Source: Gambelia wislizenii (taxonomy: Eukaryota > Chordata > Lepidosauria > Squamata > Crotaphytidae). From it: 64,000 nucleotides of DNA. The DNA lies in the NCBI GenBank assembly GCA_030847615.1, contig JAUMIR010000005.1:63701001-63765000 (forward strand), read 5' to 3'. Shown piece by piece: positions 25,107-37,100 of this stretch. The translations under genes were made by a program, and so were the position numbers. The notes below the pieces were generated by a model. That model searched no databases. It was not told the origin of the DNA and saw only the letters and a program-made list of their open reading frames with translations. The stretch's first letter is position 1. Each line of letters begins with the position of its first letter.

Positions 25107-28100
25107 GTAAGCCTATATATCTTAATTTTTTGTTGTTCTGAAGCAGGATTCCACTTAGATCGTTTTGTTGAATAATATGACAGCTGCAAAAAAACAAATG
25201 AAAGGGGGAAAATCCATGTTGCATTGATAACAATTACAAGAGCCAACCGCATAGGGCACTTACATTCTGTAGTTCTTCCTTGTGGTCTTTGTGACTCACA
25301 TAAATGGTTTATCTTGTGCCTGTGCATCACATTTTTTGGAACCTTCTAGAGTGTTACACAAGTGTTTTGGTGGTAACCCCGCCCACCTCCTCTGTCCCTG
25401 TATAGGAATTTTCACACAGAAACTACCAGTTCCTTTTTGTCTGCTACTACAGCAGCTTGCTTTTTTCAACTTTGGTTTAGCCTTTCAGCTTCGTCATTTC
25501 TCTTCAAGATAGCTGTTTCGGCTTCTTCTTTGTTTCAGGTTCATTCTGTTGTCTGAAACTTGCTCTGTATTGTATGTCTTGGTGTCAAGAGTTTTATCCT
25601 CATGCTGAATGTCTATGCTTGTATTTATTAATGTTCAGTAAACTTCTGATTGGCTTGCAATGACACTCCTGCCTCCTACTGGTGTAGCTTGCTAGTCTTC
25701 CATTTGTGTGAATCACAGAGACCATGAAGAAGGATAGGTTACATACCTGTCTCTGTAGTTCTTTGAGTGGTCATCTGTGAACTCATACAGCCCTTCCCAT
25801 CCTCCCGGCATTGTGTCATGCCTGCACTTTGGACTGCTGCACCAGCATCCATGGAACTGGTGGTTTCAAAGAAAAGGCATTGTATAGTGTATAGTGTATA
25901 GTGGCATTGTAGGTAGCCACGGCTACCACCAAAAGGCTTACCATATATTCCGGCATATAAGATGAGGTTTGAGCCCTGAAAAATAGGCTCCAAAATCATG
26001 GGTCATCTTATACGGTGGATACACTTTGCTTCACCCCACTGTCTGAACTCCTGCCTCTTTGCTTCCTTCGCAAATGGAGCGAAGAGGCAGGAGATCAGGC
26101 GGGGGTGTGTGAGGCAAAGTGCTTACGGTTCATTCGCCCCCCCTCCTCTGCCTTCTCCCCTTTAGGGAGCAACCGAAGACAGAGGAGGGGGGTGAATGTT
26201 GCTGGAAAGCCCCCCCCCAGCCACCCTTCCACCCTCCTCGAAGCCACGATCTGGCTCCCGATCGTGGCTTTGGGGAGGGGGTGGGTGGCTGAGAAGCCCC
26301 CTCCCTCCAGCCACCCTTCCACCCTCCCCGAAGCCCCCTCCCTCCAGCGTCCTTCCTCCAGCCACCCCCCTCCCCAAAGCTGTGATCCGGCTCCAGATCG
26401 CAGCTTTGGGGAGAGGTGGGTGGCTGAGAAGCCCCCTCCCTCCAGCCACCCTTCCACCCTCCCCGAAGCCCCCTCCCTCCAGCCACTCACCCCCTCCCCA
26501 AAGCCACGATCCGGCTCGAGATCATGGGTTTTTTTGGGGGGCAAGATTTGTTCAGAGGGGGTTTACCTTTGCCTTCCTCTGAGGCTGAGAGAATGTGACT
26601 TGCCCAAGGTCACCTGGACTTTATCACACTATACTGTTATAGTGCTATCATTCCACTTTAACTGCTATGGCTTCCTCCTGTGGAATTCTGGGGTTTGTAG
26701 TTCAGTGAGGCCTAAGAGCTTTCTGGCTGACAGTTCTAATTGTCCCTCCCTAAACTGCAAATCCCAAGATTCCACAGGAGGCAGCCATAGTAGTTAAAGT
26801 GGAATAATAGCGCTATAACAGTGTAATGTGATAACCAGGAAGAAGAGAGCTACATACAGTATATTCCCTTGAGTTCATTGGAAGAAAGAAAAGATAAAAA
26901 TCAATATTTTTTTCAATTGATCAACTTTTTGTCCAATTGACTAAACCCATGCCCTGCTTAATTGGTAAGCTAAGGTAATTTTAACAAAAATGTTGTTTTG
27001 AATATTATTATTTTTTTAACCTGAACTTTGCAAATAATGGGGCTTCCAGTTTAAAATACCATAGAGTTGCCTTGGAGGATGTAGAAAATGGCTAGAGAGG
27101 ACACATTTTCTAGGGATACTCTATGGTAGGTGTGCCATTTTGTGTCCTGTGGATAATTGAATCAGTGGATAATTGAATCACTGGATACAGGGGTCCTAAT
27201 GTCTCTCTCTCTCTCTGTCTCTCTCTCTCTCTCTCTCTGGCTTTTCTTCACAAACGAAAATTCAGGGTCCTACTGTATGGCAAAAGTAATTCTATGAGCT
27301 TTTTTTATTTAGGTTTTTAACATTTGTATTATATTTAAAGTATTTAAAGGAGATTTTCAGATGCGATTTTCGGCAGGATATATTCCAAAACAGCTCCGTT
27401 GCTGCCGCATGACAGGGGAGCAGTTTTGGACGACGCCGTCCCTCTGCCGAACCCCTCCGTGTCACTTCCATGACAGAATGGAGGAAACCGCGTCGTATTT
27501 CATTCACGGGCAACAATCTTAAATGAAATACGACACGGTTTCCTCCATTCTGTCACGGAAGTGACACGGAGGGGTTCGGCAGAGGGACGGCGTCATCCGA
27601 AACTGTTCCCCTGCTGCGTGGCAGCAACGGAGCTGTTTTGGAATATATCCTGCCGAAAATCGCGTCTGAAAATCTCCAGTGTGTGAAGTTATTTATAATA
27701 ATAGAAATTGTTTTAATGTTGCTGTTTTAATATTTGTATGGGATTGTTCTGATGTTTGTATGTTTGCCGCCCTGATCCTGATGGGAGAGGCGGGATACAA
27801 ATAATAATAATAATAATAACAACAACAACAATGCCGCGATCAAGCTCCCGATCACAGCTTCAGGGAGGGGGTGGGTACCTGGGAAGACCCCCCTTCCAGC
27901 CACCCTTCTGCCCATTCCCTCCGTCTACATTCCCTTCGCAAAGGGAATGAAGACAGAGGGAATGGGCTGTGGTCCAGGCAAACCAGGGTCATTCGGCCCC
28001 CTCCTCTGCCTTCACCCCCTTTGGGGAGCAACCGAAGGTGGAAGAGAGGGGTGAATGTTGTGGCTGGCTGGCTGGGAGAGCCCTGCCAGCTGATCCTATT

Positions 28101-31100
28101 CGCTTTCCCAACTCACGAGGAGATCATCCTGAGTTGGGAAACAAAGAGGATCAGCTGGCAAGGCTCCCCCAGCCAGCCAGCCAAATTGGGGGGGGTGATC
28201 TTATATGGCGAATATACGCCAAACTCTAGCTTTTTAGTCGAAAATTGGGGGGGTCGTCTTATATGCCCAGTCGTCTTATACGCCGGAATATACAGTATGT
28301 AACACTCGGTGGCCACATTAGAGGGGTGCAAGAGAAGCTGAACCGCACCAGGTGACACCGTCAGAGTGGGGGGGGGTGATACCGGCCTTAGTAATGCCAT
28401 AGGTAACAAGGTTTCTATGATGCACTGTGTAGGCACAAAGTGACCCATTTGTATAAGTTCACAGATGACCACTTGAAGAACTACAGTTGCAGGTATGCAA
28501 CTTATCCTTACAACCAGTTTTCAGCTTCCTTTCTAACAACCTAAATTTGGCTTCCAGGTTGTCTCAACTACATTCCCAAATTTTATTGGTGGCAGCATAA
28601 ATCACAAGAACTCAGTCTACCTAAATACTATCTATTTAGGTAACTAGATGATGTGTGATGTCCTTAACTTTTGCATCAGAATAACAATTCACTATCAAAA
28701 ACCCAGCTAACCACATCTCAACTCTGGGATCTTTAGGGTGCATAAAACTGGCTGAGTGTTGAAGACAAAAGTTGCAGTTAGAATTAAGGAACATAATGCC
28801 TCAGTCAGCACAAGAATTTATTTTAGTACCAGAAGTGAGCACAGATCTACAGCTTGTTTTCCCCTAAGCTTTCTCCGTTTCTCAATTTAATATGTGGTGG
28901 GGAAGACATCTTTTTGTTGTTGATATTGTTAAAATAGAGTTCTATTCTTTCTGGTGGACTGCAAGATCTACCATTAGATCCTGATTTATCTACTACTTCT
29001 CACCCCTCCTGTTGAAAAAGCAAACAGATTGCAGACTCTGCTGGCTGAATAATTAAGCTTACTATTAAATCGGAAAGACACTAGTGTGAGCAGGTGGAAG
29101 AGGTATAACTCCAGTCAGGTTGGCATAGCCTGCAAAATGACGGCATATTTTCTGTCAGTATGTGCCTTCAAGTTGCCTGCTGACTTATGACAAGCATATG
29201 AATATTACACCTAAAGTAATTATTTATGATAATTGTTAGTAGCTTATGTGATTTTTCAATTAAAAAAAAATTCAAAAAAATATTATTTTACTTTGTCAAC
29301 AAAGAAGAGGCATACAGGAAACCGTAAGTATACTCTTCACTCTCTAATTTTTAGAGGCGAATTAATCAAAACTAGTTTTATCACAATTTGGGGGAAATTG
29401 GCTGTCTTCCACAGAATCTGGAGTGGGTGGATTTATAAACTTCTGTTTATCATTTGAACAAAGCTGTTTAGAAATACTGTAACGCTGTAGGTGGTTTTTT
29501 CTGGAAGTAACTGGAAACTCAAAATATTTATTCTGTTATCCATCTGTTTCTTTACAGAATGCCGTGTTATGAAATCATCTTATTCCCGTTCATCTGGAAT
29601 GCCAAGATATTATTCTGGATTGAAAAGTCCTGGACCTTCACGTCGAAGCAAATCACCTGCTTCAGGTTTATATATATCAATATGTATCTTAAAGGGGAAA
29701 TGTCCATTTAGAATTTTTTATTTGTTACATTTTTATTCCATTCCTCAGTTTTCAGAACAGTTCACAGTTCCAGAAAAATAATAAACATACAATAAACCAC
29801 CAATACAGCAAGTAATTATAAAATACAGACAAATAAATAAAATCAAAGCCAGTAAATTTAAAACAGTTTGTTAAACAGTAGCTAAAAAGCTTGGGAAATT
29901 TTTAAAAAGGCTTCATCTAACTCTGAAAAGATAATTAAGTCCGTGACAGATAATCTTACCTGAGGAGGGAATTCGGAAGTGCCATCATTGAAAAGGCCCT
30001 GTTGTTTATTTAAAAATATTTATATCCCCTTTATACATCATTTCCAGCAAAGGCGGGGTAGGGGGCATCAGGCACTAATTGAAACAACCTTTAAAGTTGG
30101 CTCTTTACCGCTTTAACGGCAAGGGAAACCTGCAGAAGGGCCTTTGAGGAAAATCTCAGCATCTGTACAAGTTTGTGTGGTCTTTGAAGCACACCACTCA
30201 AAAGCTGCATAAACTTTTTGAAGATCCCAGAGTTTTGAATGGAATAGAAGCCAGTTGTTTGAAGACTGGTGAGGATGTGTGTGTGTTATTTGACTTTTTA
30301 TCTCTCTACATATGCTGAATGAACCCCTAAAATTCAGTGTGTTACATCAAACTTGTGTAAAAACCATATAACAGTTACCGTTTTCCCTGTGAAGAGGTAA
30401 CATCCTAATTGGGTGTTGCCCCGCCTCTCTTTCTCCATAGGCAGGAACAAATAGGGTGTCCAGTAGGTGGGGCAACCCTCCTCACAAGGCCAGTCTTCAT
30501 TCCTACATTACCTCTGTAAGCACACATTTTTCCTTTGCTCTGCTCCGGTTGCCGTTTGGGGGAGCATTTTATCTCTCCTTCACTTCTGACTTCTTCTCTC
30601 CACTACTTATCTGTCTTTAAAACACACATACGCCTTAATTCTCTATAAGCTTCCTCTAGTCTCCTGCTCCCTTTTGTCCCAGTAGTCTAGCTTTCCTTCA
30701 TTTGCCTCTGCTTGCTCTTCCTCCCTGCCTTTTCTGTTTGGTGACCACATAGAGGGCCAAGGGACCATACAGTCAATGCTGTTGACAGAAGCTCTGGCTG
30801 CTCTGGTGAATCAGCAGCTGCTATGAGATATGCACTCCCCCACCAATGATGAAACACTCAGCCAAAGAGCAATGGAAACAGGGGAGAGCCTACAGAGCCA
30901 CAGGGTGAGGAAGCCTCCCTCTGTGTTGTGGCCTAGGCACTGTCATGCCCCAGGAGCCTGATGAGGCTGTAGAGTCAGAGGAGGAGGAGGACATGGCAGG
31001 GGATGGCTCTAGCGACCCTGGCACAGGATTATCTACACCTGTGCTAGCAGGGAGCCCTGCCAACCTAGAGGCTCGAGCAGAGGAAAAGCCTGGTCTGAGT

Positions 31101-34100
31101 GGGTTGGCATCAGTCCCAGCAGAGAGTCCTGCCTACTCGGATAAGGATGAAGAAGAGAGAGAGACTTACCTCCACCGTTGTTTACACAGCACCGAGTGCA
31201 AAAACAGGCTCAAAGGAAATCTCTGAGAATTTATGAGAGGAACCTACTCATTAAGAAACACCTGGCAAAGCCTTAATTGCTTTATATAAGCTGGGATAGG
31301 CAATGGAGGCTTTGTCAGAGATCAACTGATCTCCGTGGAGAAAGCTTCCTGAATCCTTGCTGCCTTGCCATGTGTCTTGATCTTGGACTGTTCCTGACAT
31401 CCCTGTTGCCTGATCCTATTGGCCTACGGACCAACTCCTGGACTACACTGCCACCTGTAAGTCTTGACCTTTGGACTGTATTTCGGACTTTTCTCTGTGT
31501 GCCTTTTGCCTGGATTACTGCTGTGCCTAGGAACAGAGCTTTGCTTGCTCTTCCTAATTAATAATCACTGGAGCTTGGCTGCTTTCCCAGCTTTTGTTTA
31601 ACTTGCTTGTACTATTAGAGTTGCTTTCGGACAGGCACGCACCCAGCCCAACGTGGGCCAAGGACGGAGCCAGAACTGCATGCAATACTGCTGGAAACAG
31701 AAGACATTAGTGAGGGCCCATTCTGGGTCCCTCCCCTGTGGATTTCATGGCTTGGTGAAGGGATATCGTGTCCCCTGAAGCTGCAGCATATTTTCCCTCC
31801 CTTGCCAATGCAGCCTAGACGGTGGAGCAGCTGGAAAAATTGGCTGTGCCAGCATGACTAGGACTAATGCAGATGGCTGGGGTCCGGGCGACCAGTCCAT
31901 CCCTTTCCCTTTCTCAGAGCTCCTCTGTCACCACCACTACCACCACCTCCAACCCTCTGAGGACCCAGAGGGTGGTTGATGCATTCCCAACTGGTCTCAC
32001 AAAAGGAGCCTCTGCCAAGCACAGAGCGGCTGGGTGGGAGGATTTGGAATCATGCCCCTCTACCTCTGAACTGCTTATTAGTGCAAACGGTGTGCCTGGC
32101 CAATTTGGATTAGAAGACTGAGGATCAAGGGAACATAGCCGTAGATATCCCATCCCCCGAGAAGTGCAGGCCACTGTAGCAGCTAGGGAGTATGAGGAAA
32201 CCCAGTCAATGGATGGCGTTGATAGAGTGGAGGATCAGTGTGATCAGTACTCTCCTTCTGAGCAAGAACTGTCCCCTGATGAGGCTCAGGATGGCTGTAT
32301 ACCACCCTACTCAGTTGACTGTTCTAACCAGAGGACTCCAATGTTCTATTATTAAAGAAGCAGTTAAGACCCTAGACATCATTGTGCCAGCAAGTAGGAA
32401 ATTATTGGCATTTATATTAAGCAGAGTGAAGTGTAGCCCCAGTGCAATATGAGCTTGTGGTATCAAACAGGATAGAAATATGAAGAATGTAAGGTTAAAA
32501 AGCAAAACTCATGTTTATTGTGGCAGATAATATAACTGAGATAGGAAAATAGATGGATAGAAAAGTGTGTGAGGCATCTTGAGGCTGATCTGCCTCATGT
32601 TGGCTGGCTTCTTGGACAAAGAGTTGTAAAGCACTAAAACTTCTTGGAGGGGAAGGGGGAAGTGACCTTTGCATGCAAGTAGGAAAGAAAAGCCTTGAGT
32701 ACACAGCTCAATGAGACACAGAGCTGAATCAAAACGATATCTTTTTGTTTCCCAAGAAGAACAGCACTTCACGAGCAATCCTGAACTTGAGAAGAATTAA
32801 CAGACTTATCAGGAAATGGCACTTCAGGATGGAAATGTTGAAGGATTATCCTTCAGGCCATTTAGTCAGATGACTTCATGTCCTCTCTCAATTTGATGGA
32901 AGCATGTTTGCCTATCCCAGTATTCCCAGTGCATAGCAAATTTCTCTGCTTTGTTTATGTTGGAAGGCACTTCTAGTACAAGTCTTGACCTTGGTGCCCA
33001 GGGTGTTCACCAAGATAATGTGACATTGGTGGTGGCATGGAGGAGAAACCACATCCATGTCTGTCCTTATCTGGATGACCTACTGATATGCTCAACATCA
33101 CTCCATCAACGTCAGGAGGATATTCAGTGGGTGCTAGATTCATTAGATTGCCATGGTTTTCTGGTAAATCATGGGAGGAGCCACCTAGTCCCTTCCTAGG
33201 AGATCCAGAACATGGGAGCCCTAATCAGGATAACCTCAGGCACAGTGAGTCTGACATCAGAAAGGATCCAGAGTACCAGAAAGTGCCCTAACCAGGAGAT
33301 CAACTGGGCAGACATGACCCTACTGCCACACCTGAAGGGCCTAATGATCGCCAGCATAGATTGCCTTCCCCAGGCAAGGTTCCATTCCAGACCTCTTCAG
33401 TGGTTGCTTCTCCCACACCAGGCTGCCATCGCCACCAAGAGTTGCCTCAACATCTAGGTCCCACACAGAGTTCAGCGGTCTGCAGGGGGACACAATTTTG
33501 GGAGAGAGGGAAAGTGTAAATCGTGACAGATGTCAGTCTCTGGGGCTGGGCCCCCCACTGCGGACTGCATCTGGCACAGGGAGCCTGGGAAAAGCACCCG
33601 GCTGAGTACAGTATCAACTTGCTGGAGTTCACGGCCATCAGGCTGGCTTTCATAGCATTCAAGCACCTGATAAGAGGAGGGGCAGTTGTCATGAGGTCAG
33701 ACTCAGTTATGGCAAAAGCACACATAAACCACAAAAGTGGTACCAGATCTTGCCTTCTCATGGAGAAGACTCCTCTTGGAGTGGACAGAAGTGCATCTTC
33801 TGTCCATTGAAGCAGAACATCTCCAACATGCTCTCAACTCCAAAGCAGATTGGCTCAGCTGGACTGGCTTGGATCAAGTATAATGGAGCCTCCACCCAGA
33901 GGTGTTCCAGTTAATAGTGAGCTGTTACAGGAACCCTGAGATGGATCTGTTCCCATCTCTGGCCAATCACAAGGGGGAGGGAGGGTTTGGATACCCTGAC
34001 CCCACCATGGCCTCAGGGACTACAGTTGTCCCTTCATATTCACTGGGGTTTAGTTCCAGGACCCCCCCCCATGGATACCAAAATCCATGAATACTCAAGT

Positions 34101-37100
34101 TCCATTATATGCAGTGGCATAACAACATGGTGTCCCTTATATAAGATGACAAAATCAAGGTTTGCTTTTTGGATTATTATTTTTTAAAGAATATTTTCAA
34201 GCCATGAATGCTTAAATCCGTGGATACCAAATCCGTATATACGGAGGGACAACTGTACTATATGCCTTCCCACTGACAGCGCTCCTCATCAGGGTCCTAA
34301 GAAGTATACCATCAAAGCGAATTTGAAGAAGACCAACTTGAGGAGCCCGAGTTCCATCTTTGTCTCATACAGCTATCGCTCCCTGAAGAAGTTCTCTACA
34401 TCCAATTTCAGTAGATGAAATCATGAATGTATCAGCACTTGTTACTAGGAATGCAGCAACTTCAGCTGGTTTTGCGACCAATGCACCACTAGCAGAGATC
34501 TGCAGGGCAACTATTTGGAAGTCCCCATCCACCTTAGTTAGACACTAAACTGAACAGGTTTACCTCAGTGGAAGCCTTTGGCAGACTGGTACTTCTGCAG
34601 ATAGTGGGCCAGTGATTCACCTCGAGTGCTGGCCTCTCCCCAATTAGATGAGCTTTGGCATATCCCAGTTAGGATGTTCCTCTCCTCTCCACAGGGAAAA
34701 GGACTGTTTGTATTCACCTGTGAAATGGTCATTTCCTGTGGAAGAAGGGATGAACATCCTTGCATCCTGTTCACAGGGTTGGCCCTCAGATACATTATTT
34801 TTCTCTGTTGTACATAGTTATTACTAGGACAGAAATAGGTTGGTTGTGTTATTACCTTTTTCGTTATCTTCCTTTCCTTTCTATTCTTTCATCTATTTTC
34901 TAAGAAGAAGAATGAGGGGAATTGGAAAGCTACTTTGTCAGTGATACGTTTTTTGGTACTGGAGCACTGAACTGTCACATGACTGGCCTTACAAGGACCT
35001 ATCTACTGGATGCAATCAAAGGCCTATTCGTGCCTGCTGATGGAGAAAGGGGTGGGACAACCTGAATTTAGGATGCTCATCCCCTCTTCCATAGAAATGG
35101 CCACGGCACAGGTGAGTACAAATGGTCCTTTTTCAAAGCAATAAGGCTGAACAGCAGCTGCTCCATTTTCTCCTCTCTGTTTTAAGTTGGTTTTGCCCCA
35201 TCCTTATCCCTCCTATATATTTATGGCTATAACACCACCAGATTAAAAAGTGCTATGTTAATATCATAATGGAAGGAAAGAATGAAAGAAAATCCCTTTC
35301 CTCAAGAACTGCTGCTTTGTTTTACAATCAAAACTAGACAGTGAAGATGACATTAGAATGATTAGAAGGAGAACCAAAGGATGGATATGGATTTACACAC
35401 ACTTACGGGTTTTGTTTTTGTTTTGTTTTTTGGTTTTTTGGTTTTTTTTGCCAAGGCCTGCTGTTTCCATAACCCCCTCATCTCTTGGCTCCATTGCCTC
35501 AGAACAAAGCATGTCCTCTCTCTTTTTCCTTCTCTGCCCCCTCCCTTTTTTAATTATAAATGTTTTCCTAGATCCTCTACTTGGCCTAAATTCTTGTTCA
35601 TTTCAAATCATATTAACTTTCTATTCAATTACGTTTTGAACTACGGTATCCCCCTGCAGTGTATTTTTGAAATGTTAGGATTTTATGGAAAGTGGTTTCC
35701 ACACAGGTGAAAAGGGGTCTTGCAGTTTGTTGATTGCTTGCAGTTTGTTGTTCACTCAGTGCTGGCAGTCAGACCTTTGGAAATTTTAAATGTATGAATA
35801 AAGATGAAATCAGAGAGACCCTACTGATTTGCTTGATCTATTTGTCACTAAGGATCTGGACTCTGAGAGGCTGACTGATTATTTTTCGTACTGCAGAGTG
35901 CTGCGAGACTTTCAGATGAGAAGGTAGAAGAAGGAGAGATGGAGAAAGGAGACTTGTGGCACCGTGAAGACTAGTTTTTAAGGTGCCATAAGACTCCTCC
36001 TCCTTTATGTATCTACTTTTTATGAAGAAAGAGTATATCATGGCTTTCTCTTTCGGGGGGAAAAAACTTCTCACGTTAAAGACTAGAAGTACTCCAAATA
36101 CAATGTACTTCCTCTCCAGCACATCCATCTTTCTCTCTCTCCCCTCCCCCACTTTCTAATGGCATCTTTTGCTTATGTGCTATCCTAATCCTGGAGACTG
36201 TGACATCTGATGTCAACTGTCAAATGTGACACAACATAATTCAACTCTGGTTCAGAATGCGGGCAGGTTAGCTGAGGTCACTTACCAGGTGGTTTGATGA
36301 CAAACAGAAAGGGTATTGAAGGGTATATACATACATGCACACTATAGTCTCAGGTACAATAATGAGCAAAGGCTGAGCATTTAGACTGAGGCATCACGTT
36401 CTTGTTGAGCATTAAATACAGTTGATTTGAGTTAAACTTACTCCTAAAGAAGTATTTGTAGAAGAATCAGTACTTTATCTAAAGACTTTGCTATACAGTA
36501 TGGCCCACATATCCATGGGTGATACATTTCTGGACTTTCTTTGGATATGTAAAACCACAGTGAATAGCTAATGTTATATATTGAGCCCCAGGTGAGCTGG
36601 GGAGGGAAGGATGGAGCCAGCACCACTGCCCGCCTCCTGCCTCCTGCCTACCTTTCCGGTGGAGCTTGGCGAGCTCTGCATGCCCCCCTCTATCCTCACC
36701 AGTCCTGGGACAGGAGGCTGGAGGGCTTCCCCCTCACCACTGCTGCTGCCACCTCCCCTCCCCACTTTGTGCAACAGCTGGTCAGCCAGCAGCATCTGCC
36801 TCAGCCACATCCAGCTCACCGCCGCTGCCTCTGCCACCTCCAGTTCGTGCTGCCTAATATTAGCATCCCAGTGCCTCTTCCCACCCCCAGTAGGAAGGAA
36901 GCATCAGGAGGAGCGCTGCTGTTGACCTTGGTGCTACCACTTCTGCTTCTCACCCATTCTCCTCCTTTGCATCTGGTCACCCTGGGAGCAGTGACTGAGC
37001 TGCTGGATAGCCTTCCTTCCTTTTGCCACAAGGCCAACATGGCTGAGAGGGTGGAGGAGGCCTGGGCTTGCCACAACTGCTGTTCTCAGATATGAGTGTG

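Larger units (their letters stand above)
25941..28295. mobile_element. TA-flanked TIR element with GC-rich repeats
   Basis: The ends are inverted: left CCATATATTCCGGCATATAA, right the complement of CTGTATATTCCGGCGTATAA. Both are flanked by TA (25939-25940 and 28296-28297), as in Tc1/mariner-type insertion. Subterminal TATAAGAYGAC motifs repeat at both ends. The interior is GC-rich with no transposase. It holds a minisatellite (26205-26520), a SINE piece, a hAT-like MITE, a long palindrome and a LINE tail. A module near 26060-26215 recurs in direct orientation at 27935-28065, so internal duplication or two merged copies are possible. Confidence 0.7.
30362..35140 (+). mobile_element. DIRS retrotransposon A (decayed, nested insertions)
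   Basis: Inverted terminal repeats at about 30362-30500 and 34980-35140 share, on opposite strands, CTTTCTCCATAGGCAGG-like and CAAGGCCAGTC motifs. An internal complementary region at 34680-34760 mirrors 35069-35138. Coding remnants: gag-like (31640-32350), RT (about 32770-33190) with [20 protein letters not shown] and [11 protein letters not shown], RNase H (33520-33760) with [23 protein letters not shown] and [12 protein letters not shown], and recombinase C-terminus (34430-34550) with [20 protein letters not shown]. Stops and shifts are common. A solo LTR (30941-31633) and a Tigger-like MITE (34023-34255) are inserted in it. Confidence 0.88.

Noticed and set aside
26015..26797. 260-codon open frame, Pro/Ser-rich
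   Set aside because: It lies in a GC-rich minisatellite and runs into SINE and MITE sequence; the opposite strand is also open. No domain, no splice or codon support.
30945..31226. Acidic 93-codon open frame near DIRS A
   Set aside because: Entirely inside the solo LTR. Chance frame or relic; no known domain.
36571..37095. 174-codon open frame with Pro/Ser/Leu-rich sequence
   Set aside because: Compositional product of the GC-rich arm of a TA-flanked element; several frames on both strands are open together.
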